NCBI GenBank assembly: GCA_015680685.1
Contig: MNCI01005245.1
Span: forward strand, 422,351 to 486,350
DNA from: Gnetum montanum
Taxonomy: Eukaryota > Streptophyta > Gnetopsida > Gnetales > Gnetaceae
Direction: 5' to 3'
Length of the DNA: 64,000 bases
Shown one piece after another: positions 23,481 to 37,032 of this stretch. The notes under the pieces were generated by a model. That model was not told the DNA's origin. It did not search any database and saw nothing but the letters and a program-made list of their open reading frames with translations. Both the position numbers and the translations under genes were made by a program. The first letter of the stretch is position 1, and each line of letters starts with the position of its first letter.

Positions 23481-23839
23481 TGATTACGATGATGGCCAAA
23501 GCCTAGCAACTTGCTTACATTAGCATTACAATAAAGATAAACAAGTCAATCCAACTTTAGAAAATCTTAATCCTTAAGATAGTAAAATAATAATATTAGT
23601 GAAGATCCTAAGAGATCTAGAGAATGGGAGTAAATGATTAAAAGCATTGAAGTTTAGGCAAACCTAGATATTATTGAACTAAGACTTAAGAGAAGTTAGT
23701 ACAATGAGTTGCATCACAATGATACTATTGCCAACATTATGATACCTAATATAGAAGTTTCAAATATAGTTGCTCAAGGCTTTGTGATGGACCATTGAGA
23801 AAAGAAAATGGAAGTTGAAATTAATATGATGAAAAAACA

Positions 23840-25230
23840 AGAAGTATGAGAGTTGGTACCCTATCCAAGACAGAGACAATTTGTTGACAATCGATGGGTC
23901 TTTATGACCAAATTAAAAGATGATGGAACACTAAATAAGAATAAAGCCTAATTGGTTGCCAAAGGATTCTCTCAAATTAAGGAAATCGATTATGAAGAGA
24001 CATTTGTCCCTATTGCATTCATGGCAACCTTTAGGTTAATCATCTCTTTATTTGCTACATTGAAATGAAAAATTTATCAAATTGATGTCAAATCAGCGTT
24101 TCTCTATAGAGATTTACAAGAAGAGATTTATATGGAACAACCAAAAGGATTTGTAAAAAATGAGAAGCTGGTATATAAACTTCAAAAGACTATCTGCATA
24201 TTAAAACAAGCATAAAGAGTATTGTGCTAATAGATTCACTAACTCTTAATCAACTATGGTTTTATTAAATCTAAAAAAGATTGCAACCTTTATATATTCA
24301 ATAAGAAAGAAAAGATGCAAATGCTTCTAGCTTCTCCTATTGATGATATATTGATAACAAAAATGGAAGCATAGATCATGGAGAAGTTCAAGTGTGAGTT
24401 ATCCTTATGATTTAATATCTTAGACCTTAACTAGTCCACTATGATTTGGGAATGTAATTACAATAATTGTCAAATGAGATAACCCTATCATAGATGAAGT
24501 ATACAACAAATTTATTGGAAAAATACAATATGTTGGAATGCAAAGAATCTAATATGTTGATGACCCCTAGATTAAAAATTAATATTGAAGGAGAAATTAT
24601 TAATCCTAGTCAATATAATTAGGTTATTAGAGCTCTTATATATCTTACTAACACAAGATCATATATAAGAAAATGTTGTAAATCAACTAGCAATGATAAT
24701 GTAAAGATCGAATTATCATCATATGCAAGCAAATTTCCTAATTTTAAGATACATCAAAAGTACATTAACCCATGTTCTAGTATTGAAAACAACATTATTA
24801 AAGGTGGAGATATGATAGAATGACATTTCCAAATTAAATTCTTGATTCAGGTTTATGAAAATCCTATAAGTTGTAAAAGTAGTAAACAATGAGTTGTGTC
24901 TCTCTCATTCATGTAAGTTGAATACCGCACATTATAAAAGACAGTTCAAGATCTAATATGAATTAAGTAGCTTCTTATAGAAATCAATATTAATGTTCCA
25001 AAACATATTATGATTCATTGTGATAACCAAGTAGCAATTAAAGTTGTTCAGAATCTAGTCTACTATGAGAAGAGTAAACACATTGAGATATGCATTTACT
25101 TCATTAGAGAAAAATATTTGGAGAAATATATTGATGTCTAGTGCATATCTACCTAATTCTAGAAACTTGATGGCTTTACGAAAGCTCTTGTAAAACAACC
25201 ATTTGATGTATTTGAAAACATCTCTCATTA
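23840..25230 (+). pseudogene. Copia RT and RNase H
   Basis: The RT palm has WVFMTKLKDDG, LVAKGFSQIKEIDYEETF and QIDVKSAFLYRDLQEEIYM (catalytic Asp at 24084). The active site reads PIDDILIT at 24336-24359 in place of LYVDDILI, keeping both Asp. RNase H at about 24890-25200 includes IHCDNQVAIKVVQN and KHIEICIYFIREK. Numerous TAG, TAA and TGA codons interrupt it. This is a typical full-length copia RT fold, now dead. Confidence 0.88.
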
Positions 25231-25424
25231 ATGCCCTTACCTTGTAATTTGAAGTGAGGAGAAAACTATGAATAAAATGTGTAAACTACAAAAGGAATTT
25301 GATGTTTTCCTTAGAAAAGGTACCCTATAACATCCCTATCATCTTTATTTTACTTCACATTACTCATGTAAAGAATCAAGGAAACAAGAAAGAGAGAAAG
25401 TATGAATTAAGGAGGAGTATTATA

Positions 25425-25895
25425 TGATAATTCATACATTGTTTTGATTCATAAGTTGCTATTGTTATGTTAAGTTAGTCAAGTTGTAAGTATGTGTGTT
25501 ACATTAAGTCAGTTACGATGCTGTGTTACAAATTATAACAAAATGTTTAGTTATGATGATGTGTTACAAATTGTAATAAAGTGTTGAGTTGGTTATGATA
25601 ATGTGTTATAAGTTGTAACAAAGTGTTTTGTCAGTTACAATGAGTTGTGACCCTTTATTGTGCTAAAGATCTAGCTAGTACTAAGTCAGAAATGTGAAGT
25701 AGAAGTGGAAAAGAAGTTAAGAAGAGATGCAATTGTTCATAATTTAGGAACAACTATTATGACCAAAAGGTCCAAGAATATAGAATTGTGAAAGAAATTT
25801 ATTTAAAGAAAAGAAAATATTGTTGATTATGAAATTATTTTATTAAAACTATAATGTATTATGAAACCTTTTGTATGCTTCTAAATGATACTTCA
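25425..25895 (+). repeat. Probable copia 3' LTR with internal repeats
   Basis: After AAGGAGGAGTATTATA the sequence starts TGATAATTCATACATTG. The end at CA (25895) is a guess, because no 5' LTR is available for comparison. Inside, 25512-25635 holds three imperfect copies of a roughly 40-bp unit built around TGTGTTACAAATTGTAACAAA-like sequence. Confidence 0.5.
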
Positions 25896-26049
25896 TTAAT
25901 TTTAACAATGCCTCCTCAAATGCTATCTAGGTAAAATTAGTTATTTCTTGTTGGATATTAAAAATATGCAAACGTGCCTTGTTTTTTATACTCTTTCAAA
26001 GCTACCTTATATCATAGTGTAGAATATCAATGTTAATGTTTCATTTTTT

Positions 26050-26988
26050 TGAGTAAAATCATTCTCTCATGAAACCATCCTTTCTGTTTTGTAGCAAATA
26101 AGAATTCCTTTAAAAATTTAGCTATTGTGCTACAAGAGAGACTATGAACATATGTTGCAAACTATCAAAGTGCTTCTATCTCTAAGGGTAACATATCTAC
26201 TTTAAGAAGCAATAAATAATATTATACCTATCTTTTAACTTGAAATTCATCTACAAAAAAAAAAAACTTCAAGACATCTTCTACTTTCTTTTAATTTTTT
26301 ATACCAAGTCCAAGACCTTACACTACACATCCATATAAAAGAGTTAGTTGCAGAATAGAATAAAAAATAACTATTTTTTAATTTCCTAGGCCAAGATAGT
26401 TATCTTCTAATATTTGATTTTTAAATCACAAAAGGCTTTCAATTTGCTTGTAATCCTCTATTTATTGCACACCTTCCACTTGTAATTATGAGAAAGATTT
26501 GAATCAAGGTATTTATGAGTTGGTGTTACATTTACTTGGTCCTTTTCAATAATAAAAGAGTAATCATTATTCCTAGTGTCACATAACATAATTTTGATTT
26601 TTTGCACATTAACTTTGATTCTTGAGTGTAAGTAAAAATCATCCAAAATGGTAAGCGTTTGTTGTAAGCCTTCCTTATAATTGAAAATGAGAGGTATATC
26701 ATCAACATATATAAAAGGTTAACAAAGTGATCATAAATTATAATAGAGTATCTACTTGGAATTTTCTTCATCCACTCCTTAAGTTAATTAATAAAAATAC
26801 CAAAAAGTGTAGGTAAAAGAGGACAACCTTGTTTCATCCTAAAATCAACATGTAATAAAACATTTTTATGGGAGTGATGATCTATGATTACTATATATAC
26901 CTCTTGGTAAAGAATTTGAATAGTAGATACCAAAGTTAGAGAAATACCTATCTCTTACAATCACTTCCATAACTTTCTTAATAATGAC
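26050..26988 (-). pseudogene. LINE-A, RT C-terminal half
   Basis: This is a minus-strand non-LTR retrotransposon relic. QGCPLLPTLFGIFIN lies at about 26790-26835. The RT catalytic YVDD is intact at 26698-26709. The thumb-like DDFYLHSRIKVNVQKIKIM follows at about 26580-26646. Further C-terminal sequence around 26170-26200 reads DMLPLEIEAL, a motif shared with LINE-B (SLLPLEVKAF) and LINE-C (KIMPLKVKAI). The upstream part of the same RT is found at 37038-37650, beyond E4. Confidence 0.8.
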
Positions 26989-27866
26989 TAATGAGCGACA
27001 AGGTACCCCTATGCCCAACCATACGAATCACTAAGGTGTTCACGCGTGATTTGGTCAAATTCCTTAGACCTATAGTTCTTCAGTGCACTAATTCTCTAGG
27101 AAGTGAAATTAGTGTTGAGAACATTTGTTGTCTTCTCAATTCCACTTATGAGGTACAAGTATATGGTTAAGTGAAACTGAGGTATGTGATTTTTATGATT
27201 TTATATTTTATAAGTTTAATCACCTAAAACTAGAATTAAAGGTAAAGTAATTTAAGATCTAATTCATCTATTGCCTAGCTAGCCTAACAAAAGTACCCAT
27301 TTCCACTCTCCAGACACATCTTGAATGCATGTAGCACTACTAGGTTACCAAACATTAAGCATTTTTGGGTTACCAAGTGCTACATGTATGCTTGAAGTGG
27401 TCGTGATTGTGTTCATTAACAACTAAAAATTAATTGCTTAATGAAAATGCATTAAAGTAAAGTGTATGGATATCAAATGAATTAAAAGAAACATTAATCT
27501 ATTCTTAGTGCTGCAAGGATTAACAAAAGGATTTATTTTTATTTCCATCACACTACTATGCTCAGGTACATTAGTGCCCGAACAAAGATCCATACACACT
27601 TAGACTCCTGTTGCAGGCACTCAAAAAATATTTTAACTCTAGCGAAAACAAATTACAAGAGCTTCCATATGCTATGAAAAAAATTGATAAAAAACTATAT
27701 TAAAAATTTTCTCATTGTGAGCCCAAGTGCTATATTTATAGGCCAACGTATACCCTGGGATATTGGATATTTGACATCACATCTTGGGCTCTAATATTGG
27801 GTATTCGATATCAAGTATCCAATATTGAGGCTCCAATATTAAAGCCAATTAAAACATGATTCATCA
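26989..27866 (-). repeat. E4 3' LTR (878 bp)
   Basis: Read on plus, it starts TAATGAGCGACAAGG (mutated TGATGAG) and ends GATTCATCA. The next bases, TACCCTCATGGCTGAATG, are the complement of the primer tract that precedes 3' LTRs in this family, which identifies it as the 3' copy. Confidence 0.88.
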
Positions 27867-29790
27867 TACCCTCATGGCTGAATGAAAACTCGTCCATGAG
27901 TGAAGAAGAGGAGGAACAAGTTCCCTACAAAATATTAGGAAGGTATGAGATTATTGATTAACATACAAACTGACTTAGATGGAACAAATAGACTCTAAGT
28001 GCCTAAGTGTATGAATTACAATATTTTACAAAATTGAATGTTCATGACAAAAGAAGAGAACATCCTAGACAAAACTGACATCCACAGCTCTGGCAACTAA
28101 AGAGCAAGGAAGAAGATTCAATGATCATGAAGAGTCCCCGTCATGTGGTACTGCCACATCATCCATGGTGAAGATAGCCCCACTTCTAGCCTATGATTCT
28201 CACTGCAATCATAACAAAATCACGAATTAGTATGTAATGTGTAACACATGGCTATTAAGTACCTTGTCTTGTTGGTGGTTACACTTGGCTAGCTTGTGAT
28301 TGCAATAGATTGATTCCTTTAGTAGTGTTAGTGGGAAAGTTGATAAATAAGGTAAAATGGATAAGTAGTCCATTAAATTTGAAAAATTTCAAACACAAGG
28401 AGATATTTGAGGAGGGTGTAAGAATTCAAAACAATAAAAAGGAAAGTTCACTAAAAAAATGTTGTAAAGATGCACACAATTGGATGTCATTGATGAGGTA
28501 AACAAAAGGATTTGATTGTAAGAGTGTCTAAGGATAAAGAACTTGACTAATCTAATGACAAGATATGCAAGTGGGTCCTCCCCAAAGTAGGAATAGTCCT
28601 TTTATTACCCTTGTATAACTTCAAACTGAGGAGTCCATGGGCCTCATGGATGATTAATGATTACAAAAAGTTAAGTACAAAAACCTAGAAGAAACTACCT
28701 AAGAATTTCAACACATTAAACCAAGACATCAAACAAGAACATGAAATAGATAGTGAGGTGAGACATGTGAAGCATAGGTGGAAGAGAGAGAGAGTGGAAT
28801 GGAGTTCTTGATTAAGGTCACATGAAGTCTCTTGTGAAATTTGTGGTTAAATGACCTAATAAAATCCATCATAAGTTTAGACCAAAACCAACCACATTCA
28901 ATGACATCGCATTGCCATTGTAAGACTAGTCTACCCCCATAAGACACAAGAGTGCATCCACAGAACAACCATCATTCCTTATTAAAGAAGAAAAGAGAAG
29001 TCGGAAGTGAGGAAGGGCCTTAGTTACAGGGGACCTTCAAGTATGGGTAACATATCTTTCTATTTGCATAACTAGTGCTTGTAGCCCATTTATTTTGTCT
29101 AAGGGGTGTGCTTTGGATTCCCATCATTTTGTTGTTGTTTTTTTTATGAGAGCCACACCATGCAAAGACTTATTCAACTTTCTTTTATTGGTTGAGACAG
29201 AATGGTAAGAAATCCATGAAAACACACATGCACCCAAGCAAGTAGAAAAGCACAAATAATATCGAATCCCCTTGAAGTCACACCCTGTTCAAACCTTTGA
29301 ATCCTTTCTAGATCTAGAAACTACCAAAGTCATAAGAGATTGCACATTTCTAGAACAAGGAAAACCATAGAATTTGTGGATGGATGGATGTTGTGGACTC
29401 ACTACTTGTTGCATGAAAAAGAAACCATGTCCTAATTATTCATAACAAAATTCAAAGCTAGAATCTAGAAACCAACAATAAAATAACAAAATAGTACATA
29501 CCACCATCAAGCAATGAATTACCATTATGCTTGGCACTTATTAACAAAAAGTTAGAAAATCATGTCAAAATAAAAGAAAATATAAAAGACAGTGTAAAAT
29601 ATTCAAGAAATAGCAAATGTACTAACGATGTTATAATTTTTTTTAAAAAATTAATAATGTAGAAAACAAAAAGTCTAAAATAAAGAATGTGTATAACAAA
29701 AAGTTATAAAACAAAAATGTGTAAAATAAAAAATAGGAAAAACTGAGGAGCCACTTATATGGTTAGCATGGATGGCCATCTCCCCCACAA
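27867..29790 (-). other. E4 post-pol region
   Basis: This is homologous to the post-pol regions of E1, E3 and E5 but more diverged. The FGEDPL reading begins at 28586 and stays open to a TGA near 28370. The acceptor-like TATGATTGCAG (AG at 28204-28203, minus) is kept at the position of the TGTGTGCAG acceptor of subfamily A. The matching donor GT is not present. The purine-rich SHGGDGH-equivalent lies near 29780. Confidence 0.5.
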
Positions 29791-32700
29791 CTGAGCTAAT
29801 AGAAGGAGATTTGAAATATTAAGTGTGGTTGTCCATTTGATAAGGCATTTGTTGTATTAGCTGGCTTAGGCTCATGGAAAGGTTTAAGTTGTTTTATGTT
29901 GACTAGCTGCTTTTTGTTTGGGCTTTTAGGTTTATATATCATCATGGCCCAAGAAGGAAAAGTTTCTTAAATGAAATAAGGTCCATCCCACAACATCTGG
30001 AACTTGGTTCGTTGAGGTACGTGTGTGGGGCTCTAGTAGAGAATCTTATCTCTCGGTTGAAATTTGACTTTCCTAATTTTAAGGTCATGGTGCCTTTTGT
30101 TGAATATCTAGTGCAACTCATTAGATGATAGGGACACCAATAGATTTTCATCTAGAAATTTAAGATTCATTAATATTTATTTTTATAATAAATTTAAGTC
30201 AAGGTTGAGGTGATAGGCTATTGAAAGTGTACAAAGCTTGGATTGAATAGAAAGTATTAGTAATTTTTCATACACAAGCTCATAGGGAGAGTAGCCTATA
30301 GGAAGTTTCCATGTTGAGTGGTAGGTCTAAAGGGCATTGTTGAGTTTCATGCTCTAGCCTCTCTTATATTTGATGACAATTCTTGTTAGAATCCTTGTGA
30401 TTTTCCTATTGGTAACCTCAGCTTGACCATTGGCTTGAGGTGGTAAGGTGTTTTGAGTTTATGTTCAACCCCCAAGTGTTGCATGAGCTATTGAAAGGTA
30501 GCGCCTATAAAGTGAGTTTCATTATAAAAAATCAATGCACGTGGCACACCAAACCTATTTACAACATTTTGTTGTACAAATCAAGTAGTAATAGAAGATG
30601 TATAGTCGGTGATGGTTGCTACTTCTACCCATTTCGTGCAATAGTCAATAGTGACTATGATGTATGCCTTTCCATTTCACATGGGTTTGATGGAACCCAT
30701 GAAATCAATGTCCCAGATGTTGAAGGATTCCAATAGTTGAATCCATTATTGAGGTCCCTCCATTTGACCAGTCATTCCACTATCTCATTGGTAGCATTTA
30801 CAAGAGTGGACATATTGATGAGCATCCCTAAAGATTGTTGACTAGTAGGACCCTACCATCAGGATTTTAATGGTTGTGCATCTCCTAGCATAATGGTCCC
30901 CACAAAGGCCTTGATGAGCATCTTGGAGAACACATAGTTGATCAACATTAGGGATACATCAACGAACTAGGCCATTGACACACACCTTATAGAGGTGTCT
31001 GTTGATCTCCATGAAGTGTTTTACTTGGTGAAGAAACTACTGTTTCTTCCGGTGGTCCAACCCTTATGGCATCTCTTGGATGAAAAGATAGGTGAGAATG
31101 CCATCATACTAATTAGGCTCATTAGGTAATTGTTCAGTTATAGCCCCAACAAAGAGGAGTTCATTAAGAAACATATCAGATAGTGGGCTTTCTTCCTCTT
31201 TGTTGTCCCATCATAACCAAGACAAGTAATCGGTGATCACATTCTCAGTGTCCTTTTGATCTATCATTGTAAGATTAAATTCATGTAAGATCACTAGTCA
31301 CTATATGACACAAGGGCTCACCATTGGCTTGTTCATCAGTAAGTGGATGGCACTATGGTTCATGTGCACAAACACCTTATATCCAAGCACATAATGCCTA
31401 ATCTTTTTTAGAGCAAATACCATTTCCATCAGTTCTTTTTTTATGGTGGTGTAGTTCAGTTGTGCATCCATAATGCTTCAGCTAGTGTAGTGGATGTAAT
31501 ATGGATATTTCTTGTCATCCATTTACATAAGCATAGCTGCTAAGGTGTAATTTGATGCATCTATTATAACACAAAATAGTCTAGACTAATTGGGTGCTTG
31601 TAGAATTGGAGTTTCTATAGGTTTCTCCTTCAGTTGCTAGAATGCTTTTTCACATTCCATGGTCCATACAAATGGAGAATCTTTCTTTATTAGCTCCACT
31701 AATGGTTTTGCAATCTTAGAGAAATTCTCTATGAATTGCTGGTAGTAGTGAGTATGTCCAAGGAATGACAAAACATCTTTGATAGTTTTTGGCTAGTAAG
31801 TTATTCCTTGGATGACCCTTATTTTTTCAGGGTCTACCTAAATTCCTACTTGTGATATTCTATGCTCCAATACAATGCCTTCCTAGACCATCAGATGACT
31901 CCTTTGCCAATTGAGCTGCAGATTTGTTTCAACACATCTTTTTAGCACTTGCTCAAGGTGGTTTAGGGCTTGCTCAAATGTAGCTCCATAGGTGGAGAAG
32001 TCATTCGTGAAGACTTCCACATGACTACCAATTTTTTGTTGAAAAATTCTTAGGACTAGGCATTAGAATGTAGCAAGGGCATTACACAAATCAAAAGGCA
32101 TCTTGTGATATGCAAAATTCTCCTAGGGACTTGTGAATGTTGTTTTGGCTTGGGTATTTGGTGCGATATGGATTTGATTATAGCCACTATAACCATCTAG
32201 AAAAATGTAGTAGCAATGTCCTAGATATTATGTCTAACACTTGATCAATGAATGGCAATGGAAAGTGGTCCTTAAGTGTTGCCATATTTAGTAGCCAAAA
32301 ATCGATGCAGACCCACCACTTGCCACCTTTCTCTGTCACAATCACGAGTGGGCTAACCCACTCACTATCCACAATGGGATAAATGAACCCAATCTTGAGG
32401 AGTTGTTTGATTTCCTCCTTGACAATTTGCTTTAGTTTGGGGTTTAATTGTCTTTGTGGATGCCTCTTTGGCTTCATGGCTAGATCAGTGTAGATGCAAT
32501 GTTGGCATATCCTAGGATCAATCCATGTGAGTTTAAGATATGACCAGGGAAAGGCTACTGACTATTTTTCAACCACGTTTAACAACATGTTCTTTTTTTG
32601 TTTTGGAGCAATATTTGCATTGATTATAATTGGCTTTCCATTTTTTAAGAACACATATTCCATGCCAGCCGGTAGAGGTTTTAATTCAAGGGGCTCTTAC

Positions 32701-33400
32701 TTGAAATTTTTAAGGATTTCTAACTCTCTCTAGTAGATATCATCATTTGCATCATTAGAGAGTTGGTGATGAACTTGCTCTAGCTCATCCATGCCTATGA
32801 CATATGTGCATGTCAGGCTCTCAATTGGTTCCATACAAAGTATGTTGGTCTCAAAATCAATGGTCAGCCACTGGGTGCCCTCTTTTTTTATGGCTCCTAT
32901 GTACAAACACCTTTGAATTTTTGCCCCTAGTGCACACTACTTACATTTAGAGATGGATGCTTGTTTCACTGTCCAGAGTTTCTGCACATAATTGCACCCT
33001 ATATCATTGTACATGATGCATGGAACTAACTTCTTTCTAATCTTTCTAAATGAATTTTCTTTGGATATTTCTAGGAAAAGATCTTTGATGCCCATTCTTA
33101 CATTAGTGGTGCTTAGCCATGCCCTTCCCATGATGATTGGAAAGTCCCCTTTGTAGTCCTCCATTTTGATCACTAGGAAATTAGCAGGATAAGACCACCC
33201 ATAGATAGTAGTCACAGTGTGTTCTATCAATCCAAATGGAATAGTGATTAACTAGTCTACCAATTCTAATCTAATATTTCTCTTCTTGAGAAGAGGTAGA
33301 TTCTATGCAATATACATCTCATGAGAGATTATGTTGACACTAAAACTGGAATTAAGAAGAGGCTTACATGGTTCATTTCTAGCAATTTGCAAATAAATCA
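29791..33400 (-). pseudogene. E4 pol: protease, RT, RNase H, integrase
   Basis: On the minus strand, protease lies at about 33380-32940 (GDFPIIMGRAWLST), RT at about 32520-31690, RNase H at about 31560-31200 and integrase at about 30960-29850. The RT active site reads FTND (32000-32011), so the first catalytic Asp is Asn. The first integrase Asp is kept (DIDFMG) and the second reads Tyr (LIFYNE). A 96-codon stretch of RT at 32187-32477 stays open. It is dead by several independent changes. Confidence 0.88.
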
Positions 33401-36006
33401 AAGGACTTCTAGGATTGGCTAATTTCTTGGGAAGGTTTCTAGCATGGATCCAATCAGATATGGCATAAGTAAGCATCAAATTATGGATCCTAGTTGATGT
33501 TTGGTTTGAAGGGAACTCAAAAGAACTTGGTATAGAGGAATATAGAAGAATAGGATTGGAAATTGCAGGTATATTTGAGGGCTTAGGTATATTTCATGGT
33601 TGGAAGAAAGGTCTTTTCTTTGATCGAGTATTCGAACCGCTCGATTGATGAACTAGTTGTAAATTAGTGACCCTAGTAGCATTGTGTTGTTGTGGTTGAG
33701 TTGGTAGTTCACCTTGCATAGGTGGAGTAGGTGGAGTTATGCTAAGGGAGAAGGAAGAGATGTAGGAATAGGAGGAGGATAAGGGTAAGAGGTGGTATCC
33801 CTTCTTGCATGTAGAGAATGAGTTTGATAATAATCAAAAGGGTCGTAGTGAGATTGAAAAATAAAAACATGACTACAGGAGTCATGTGGAGATAGGGGTT
33901 GTTGAGTGTAGTACCCATATGGATTAGGTTGTCTGTAAGGGTATTGCTGCCTTAGTGGTGCTAGTGCCCATGATTGTGGTTGTTGCCATTGTTGATATTG
34001 CTCATATGGTTACGGTGAAGTTCCAGTTGGATAATATTGTTGTTGCTGGTGAAATTGCCTAGAATTACCTTAAGGATAAGGCAATATTTTAGATGTTTGC
34101 CTTTGTGTTAGTCATGGAATCAAAGCATATACCCCATATTCTTATAAGTGTGACACTATGGGGAAACATCCCTTAGGATGTTCATACTGGAAAACATCAC
34201 ACCCATCATCATCATTTGATTTACTTTTTGCAACTTTTTTTATTGTAGTAATATTGCTCTTACCTCTTTGATAGGCACATTCAACTTCCTTATGCCTCTT
34301 ATTCTCATGATTACTACCTTGTTCTTTGGACTATTCAACAATTTTTAGGATAGCTTGAAATTTGCTATACATGGAGTCCCATAACTGATCAACCTTGGCT
34401 GTAATTTCAGATTGAAATTTTTGAACTGGCAAAGCTTTCCTATTTATCACCTCATCAAGTGCTGATTCTTCTTCACTATCACAAAATTGAATCTCCCTCT
34501 TGCGAATAAAAGGATCACAATTATACTCTTTTGCACTTTCTCATTTTCTCAATTCATCTTTCTCTTTAGCTACCTACTCAATCAATTTTTGGATGTAATG
34601 GACACTTAATTCTAATAGCCTCCCTTGGGCATAAATGCCAAGGGTTCTCCTTGTTTCAGATCGAAGCCCATCTATGATGTGGGGAAGTTGATCTAGTTGA
34701 GAACAACCATGGTGAGGACATATGTGCATTAAGGAATAGTATCAGTCAATGGCAGCATCTAAGGGTTTGTGTGTTTCTTCTTTCCATGCTTAGATCTACC
34801 TTCTCAAGTTGGACACTATGGAGTATGTTTGATATTTGTCATTGAAAAATGCAAGCATTGTACTCCATCATTTGATAGATTTTGGTTTTAAGAATTGGTA
34901 TTAGTTTTTAGCTTCTTTAATGAGTGTCCATGGGAACAACTTAAGCTTTTTCCATTCATTCTCTATGTTCTGGAAGGCACATGCATCTTGGAAAGCTTAG
35001 AGATGGTTTTGTGGATTTGATCTATATCTCCATTCAAACTTAGGAATATTGTTCATATCTAGCATCTTGATCTGATTGTCCTTCACATGCCTTGTTGAAA
35101 TTCATACTACATCTGTGATGTTTAGCATACTTCAAGTAGCAAGCAAAGGCTCATTGAGGCCTTGATTTTGGTGCCTATGATGCCCTCTACTATCCATTTA
35201 TTCATGGCATTGTGTCTCTCTTAAATAATTATGCCCCTAGTCTTGCCTTGCTTGATGGTCCCTTTAATATTTTGATCTTATCAATTACCTCCATCACGAT
35301 TGTGCCCCTTGCGGTTGTGATTAAAGCCAGAAGAAGAAGAGGATGATGATGAAGGTGAAGAGGAAGGAGGACTAGCACCATCATAGTGCCTACTACCACC
35401 TCTTCGTCGATCATGACCATGATCATAATCTTGTTTATTGTCCACATCCCTACCTTGACTTACCTCTTTGGATCCTTCTTTATCATTAAATCCATTCTTG
35501 CCAAAACCAAGATTGTAAATCATGGACTACAAGTTTTGGTTTTGACCTCCTTCACCAAAGTCAAAAAGAGAAATTTTATTGAATGGAAAACCCTCAAAGA
35601 AGGACTCTCCATCATCTTTTTGGTATAATAGGAATGGAAAATCATTAAATTCTTTTCCCTTCATAGATTCATAATGTTGTTCTAACTGGTAATCCCTGAG
35701 ATGTTGTGCCTTAGTGGAATGATAATCCATGACATCACTATCTTGCACCACATACTCAACATGAAGTTCTTGGAGACCCCATTGTATAAGCATTTTTTGG
35801 AGCATTGCAAGAATGGATTGATCAAGCAACAACACAATGTTTCCCTCCATGTCATGCCATTGTAGTTGTTCATCCTGGTGTAGGATGAAAGTGAAATTTG
35901 ATACATAGTCATCAGGATGATCATATACCACTTAGTATTATTGAGGCACTAGCAAATGTACTCTATCAAACTTGGATAGAGAATTGCTTCTATGAGAAGA
36001 AGACAT
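33401..36006 (-). pseudogene. E4 gag
   Basis: The minus-strand ATG at 36004-36006 gives MSSSHRSNSLSKFDR. Early residues include YVSNFTFILHQDEQLQWHDM. The capsid-like part is around 34700-34960. An Arg/His/Asp/Ser-rich basic segment follows near 35290-35480 (GRDVDNKQDYDHGHDRRRGG). The zinc knuckle at about 34158-34200 reads CDVFQYEHPKGCF, so its second Cys is lost. Several frameshifts are present. Confidence 0.82.
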
Positions 36007-36146
36007 TTTATGTTAGAGAATCAAAATATAGTGTGATTTTTAAAATTGTTGTAGTAATCTTAAGATGTGATGTGATTCTAAGGTTCATTCCAATGATTTG
36101 AATAATTTTCACTAAGTTCTAAATAGCACACGAAACAACCAAAAGG

Positions 36147-36164
36147 TCCCTAGAAATGATGCCA
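36147..36164 (-). other. E4 primer-binding site, decayed
   Basis: Minus strand TGGCATCATTTCTAGGGA, adjacent to the 5' LTR. It is a decayed version of the tRNA-Asp complement with mostly transition differences. Confidence 0.65.
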
Positions 36165-36165
36165 A

Positions 36166-37032
36166 TGATGAGAGGCGAGGTACCCCTATGTTCAACCATA
36201 TGAATCACTAAGGTGTTCACGTGTGATTCGGTCGAATTCTATGGACCTATAGTTCTCTAGTGCACTAGTTTTTTTAGAAAGTGAAATGGGTGTTGAGAAT
36301 TTTCATTGTCTTCTCAATTCCACTTGTGAGGTACAAGCATATGGTTAAGGGCAACTGAGGTATGCAATTTTTCTCATTTTATATTTTATAAGTTTAATTT
36401 CCTAGAACCAGAATGAGAGGTAAAGTAATTTAAGATCTAATTTGTCTACTACCTAGCTAGCCTAACATAAGTACCCATTCCACTCTTTAGACACATCCTG
36501 AATGCATGTAGCATTGCTAGGCTATCAAACGTTAAGCATTTCTGGGTTACCAAGTGCTACATGTATGCTCAAAGTGGTTGTGCTTATGTTCATTAACAAC
36601 TAGAAATTAAATGCTTAATGAAAATGTATTAAAGTAAAGTGCTTGGATATCAAATGCATTAAAGGAAACATTAATCTATTCTCAATGTTGTAAGGATTAT
36701 CAAAAGGATTTTTTTTTATTCCTGTCACATTGCTATGCTCAGGTACATTAGTGCTCGAAGAAAGATTCATACACACTTAGACTCCTACTGCGGGCACTCA
36801 GAAAATATTTTAACTTTGGAGAAAACAAACTACAAGAGCTTTGCTATGCTATGACAAAAAATGCTGAAAAACTATATCAAAAACTATCTCAATTGTGAGT
36901 CCAAGTGTTATATTTATAGCCTAGCATATACCCCATGATATTAGATATTCAACATCGTGTCTTGGGCTTTGATATTGGATAGCCTTGATATTAGATACCT
37001 AATATCGGAGCTAATCAAAACATGATTCATCA
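36166..37032 (-). repeat. E4 5' LTR (867 bp)
   Basis: Read on plus, it starts TGATGAGAGGCGAGG and ends GATTCATCA. The U3 side contains repeated ATATTGGAT and GATATTAGAT blocks (36938-37010) instead of CGATATCG dyads. It pairs with 26989-27866. Confidence 0.9.

Larger units (their letters stand above)
21888..25895 (+). mobile_element. Ty1/copia retrotransposon relic, 5' end missing
   Basis: Protease, GAG-pre-integrase, integrase, RT and RNase H follow in copia order on the plus strand. The protease, RT palm and YVDD-like motif all fall in one reading frame (codons at 22194, 23895, 24084 and 24342 are in phase), so decay is mainly by substitution. The gag part and 5' LTR are absent; E2 abuts the left side. 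A purine tract AAGGAGGAG at 25410 precedes a probable 3' LTR. Confidence 0.88.
26989..37032 (-). mobile_element. E4: nearly full-length minus-strand gypsy element (subfamily B)
   Basis: This is a complete 10.0-kb element with both LTRs, primer site, gag, pol and post-pol region. It lies inside the RT of LINE-A. Flanking pentamers are ATGAC (26984-26988) and ATGAG (37033-37037), a target-site duplication with one difference. The two LTRs agree at roughly 85 percent by eye over the first 200 bp, so the copy is old. Confidence 0.93.
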
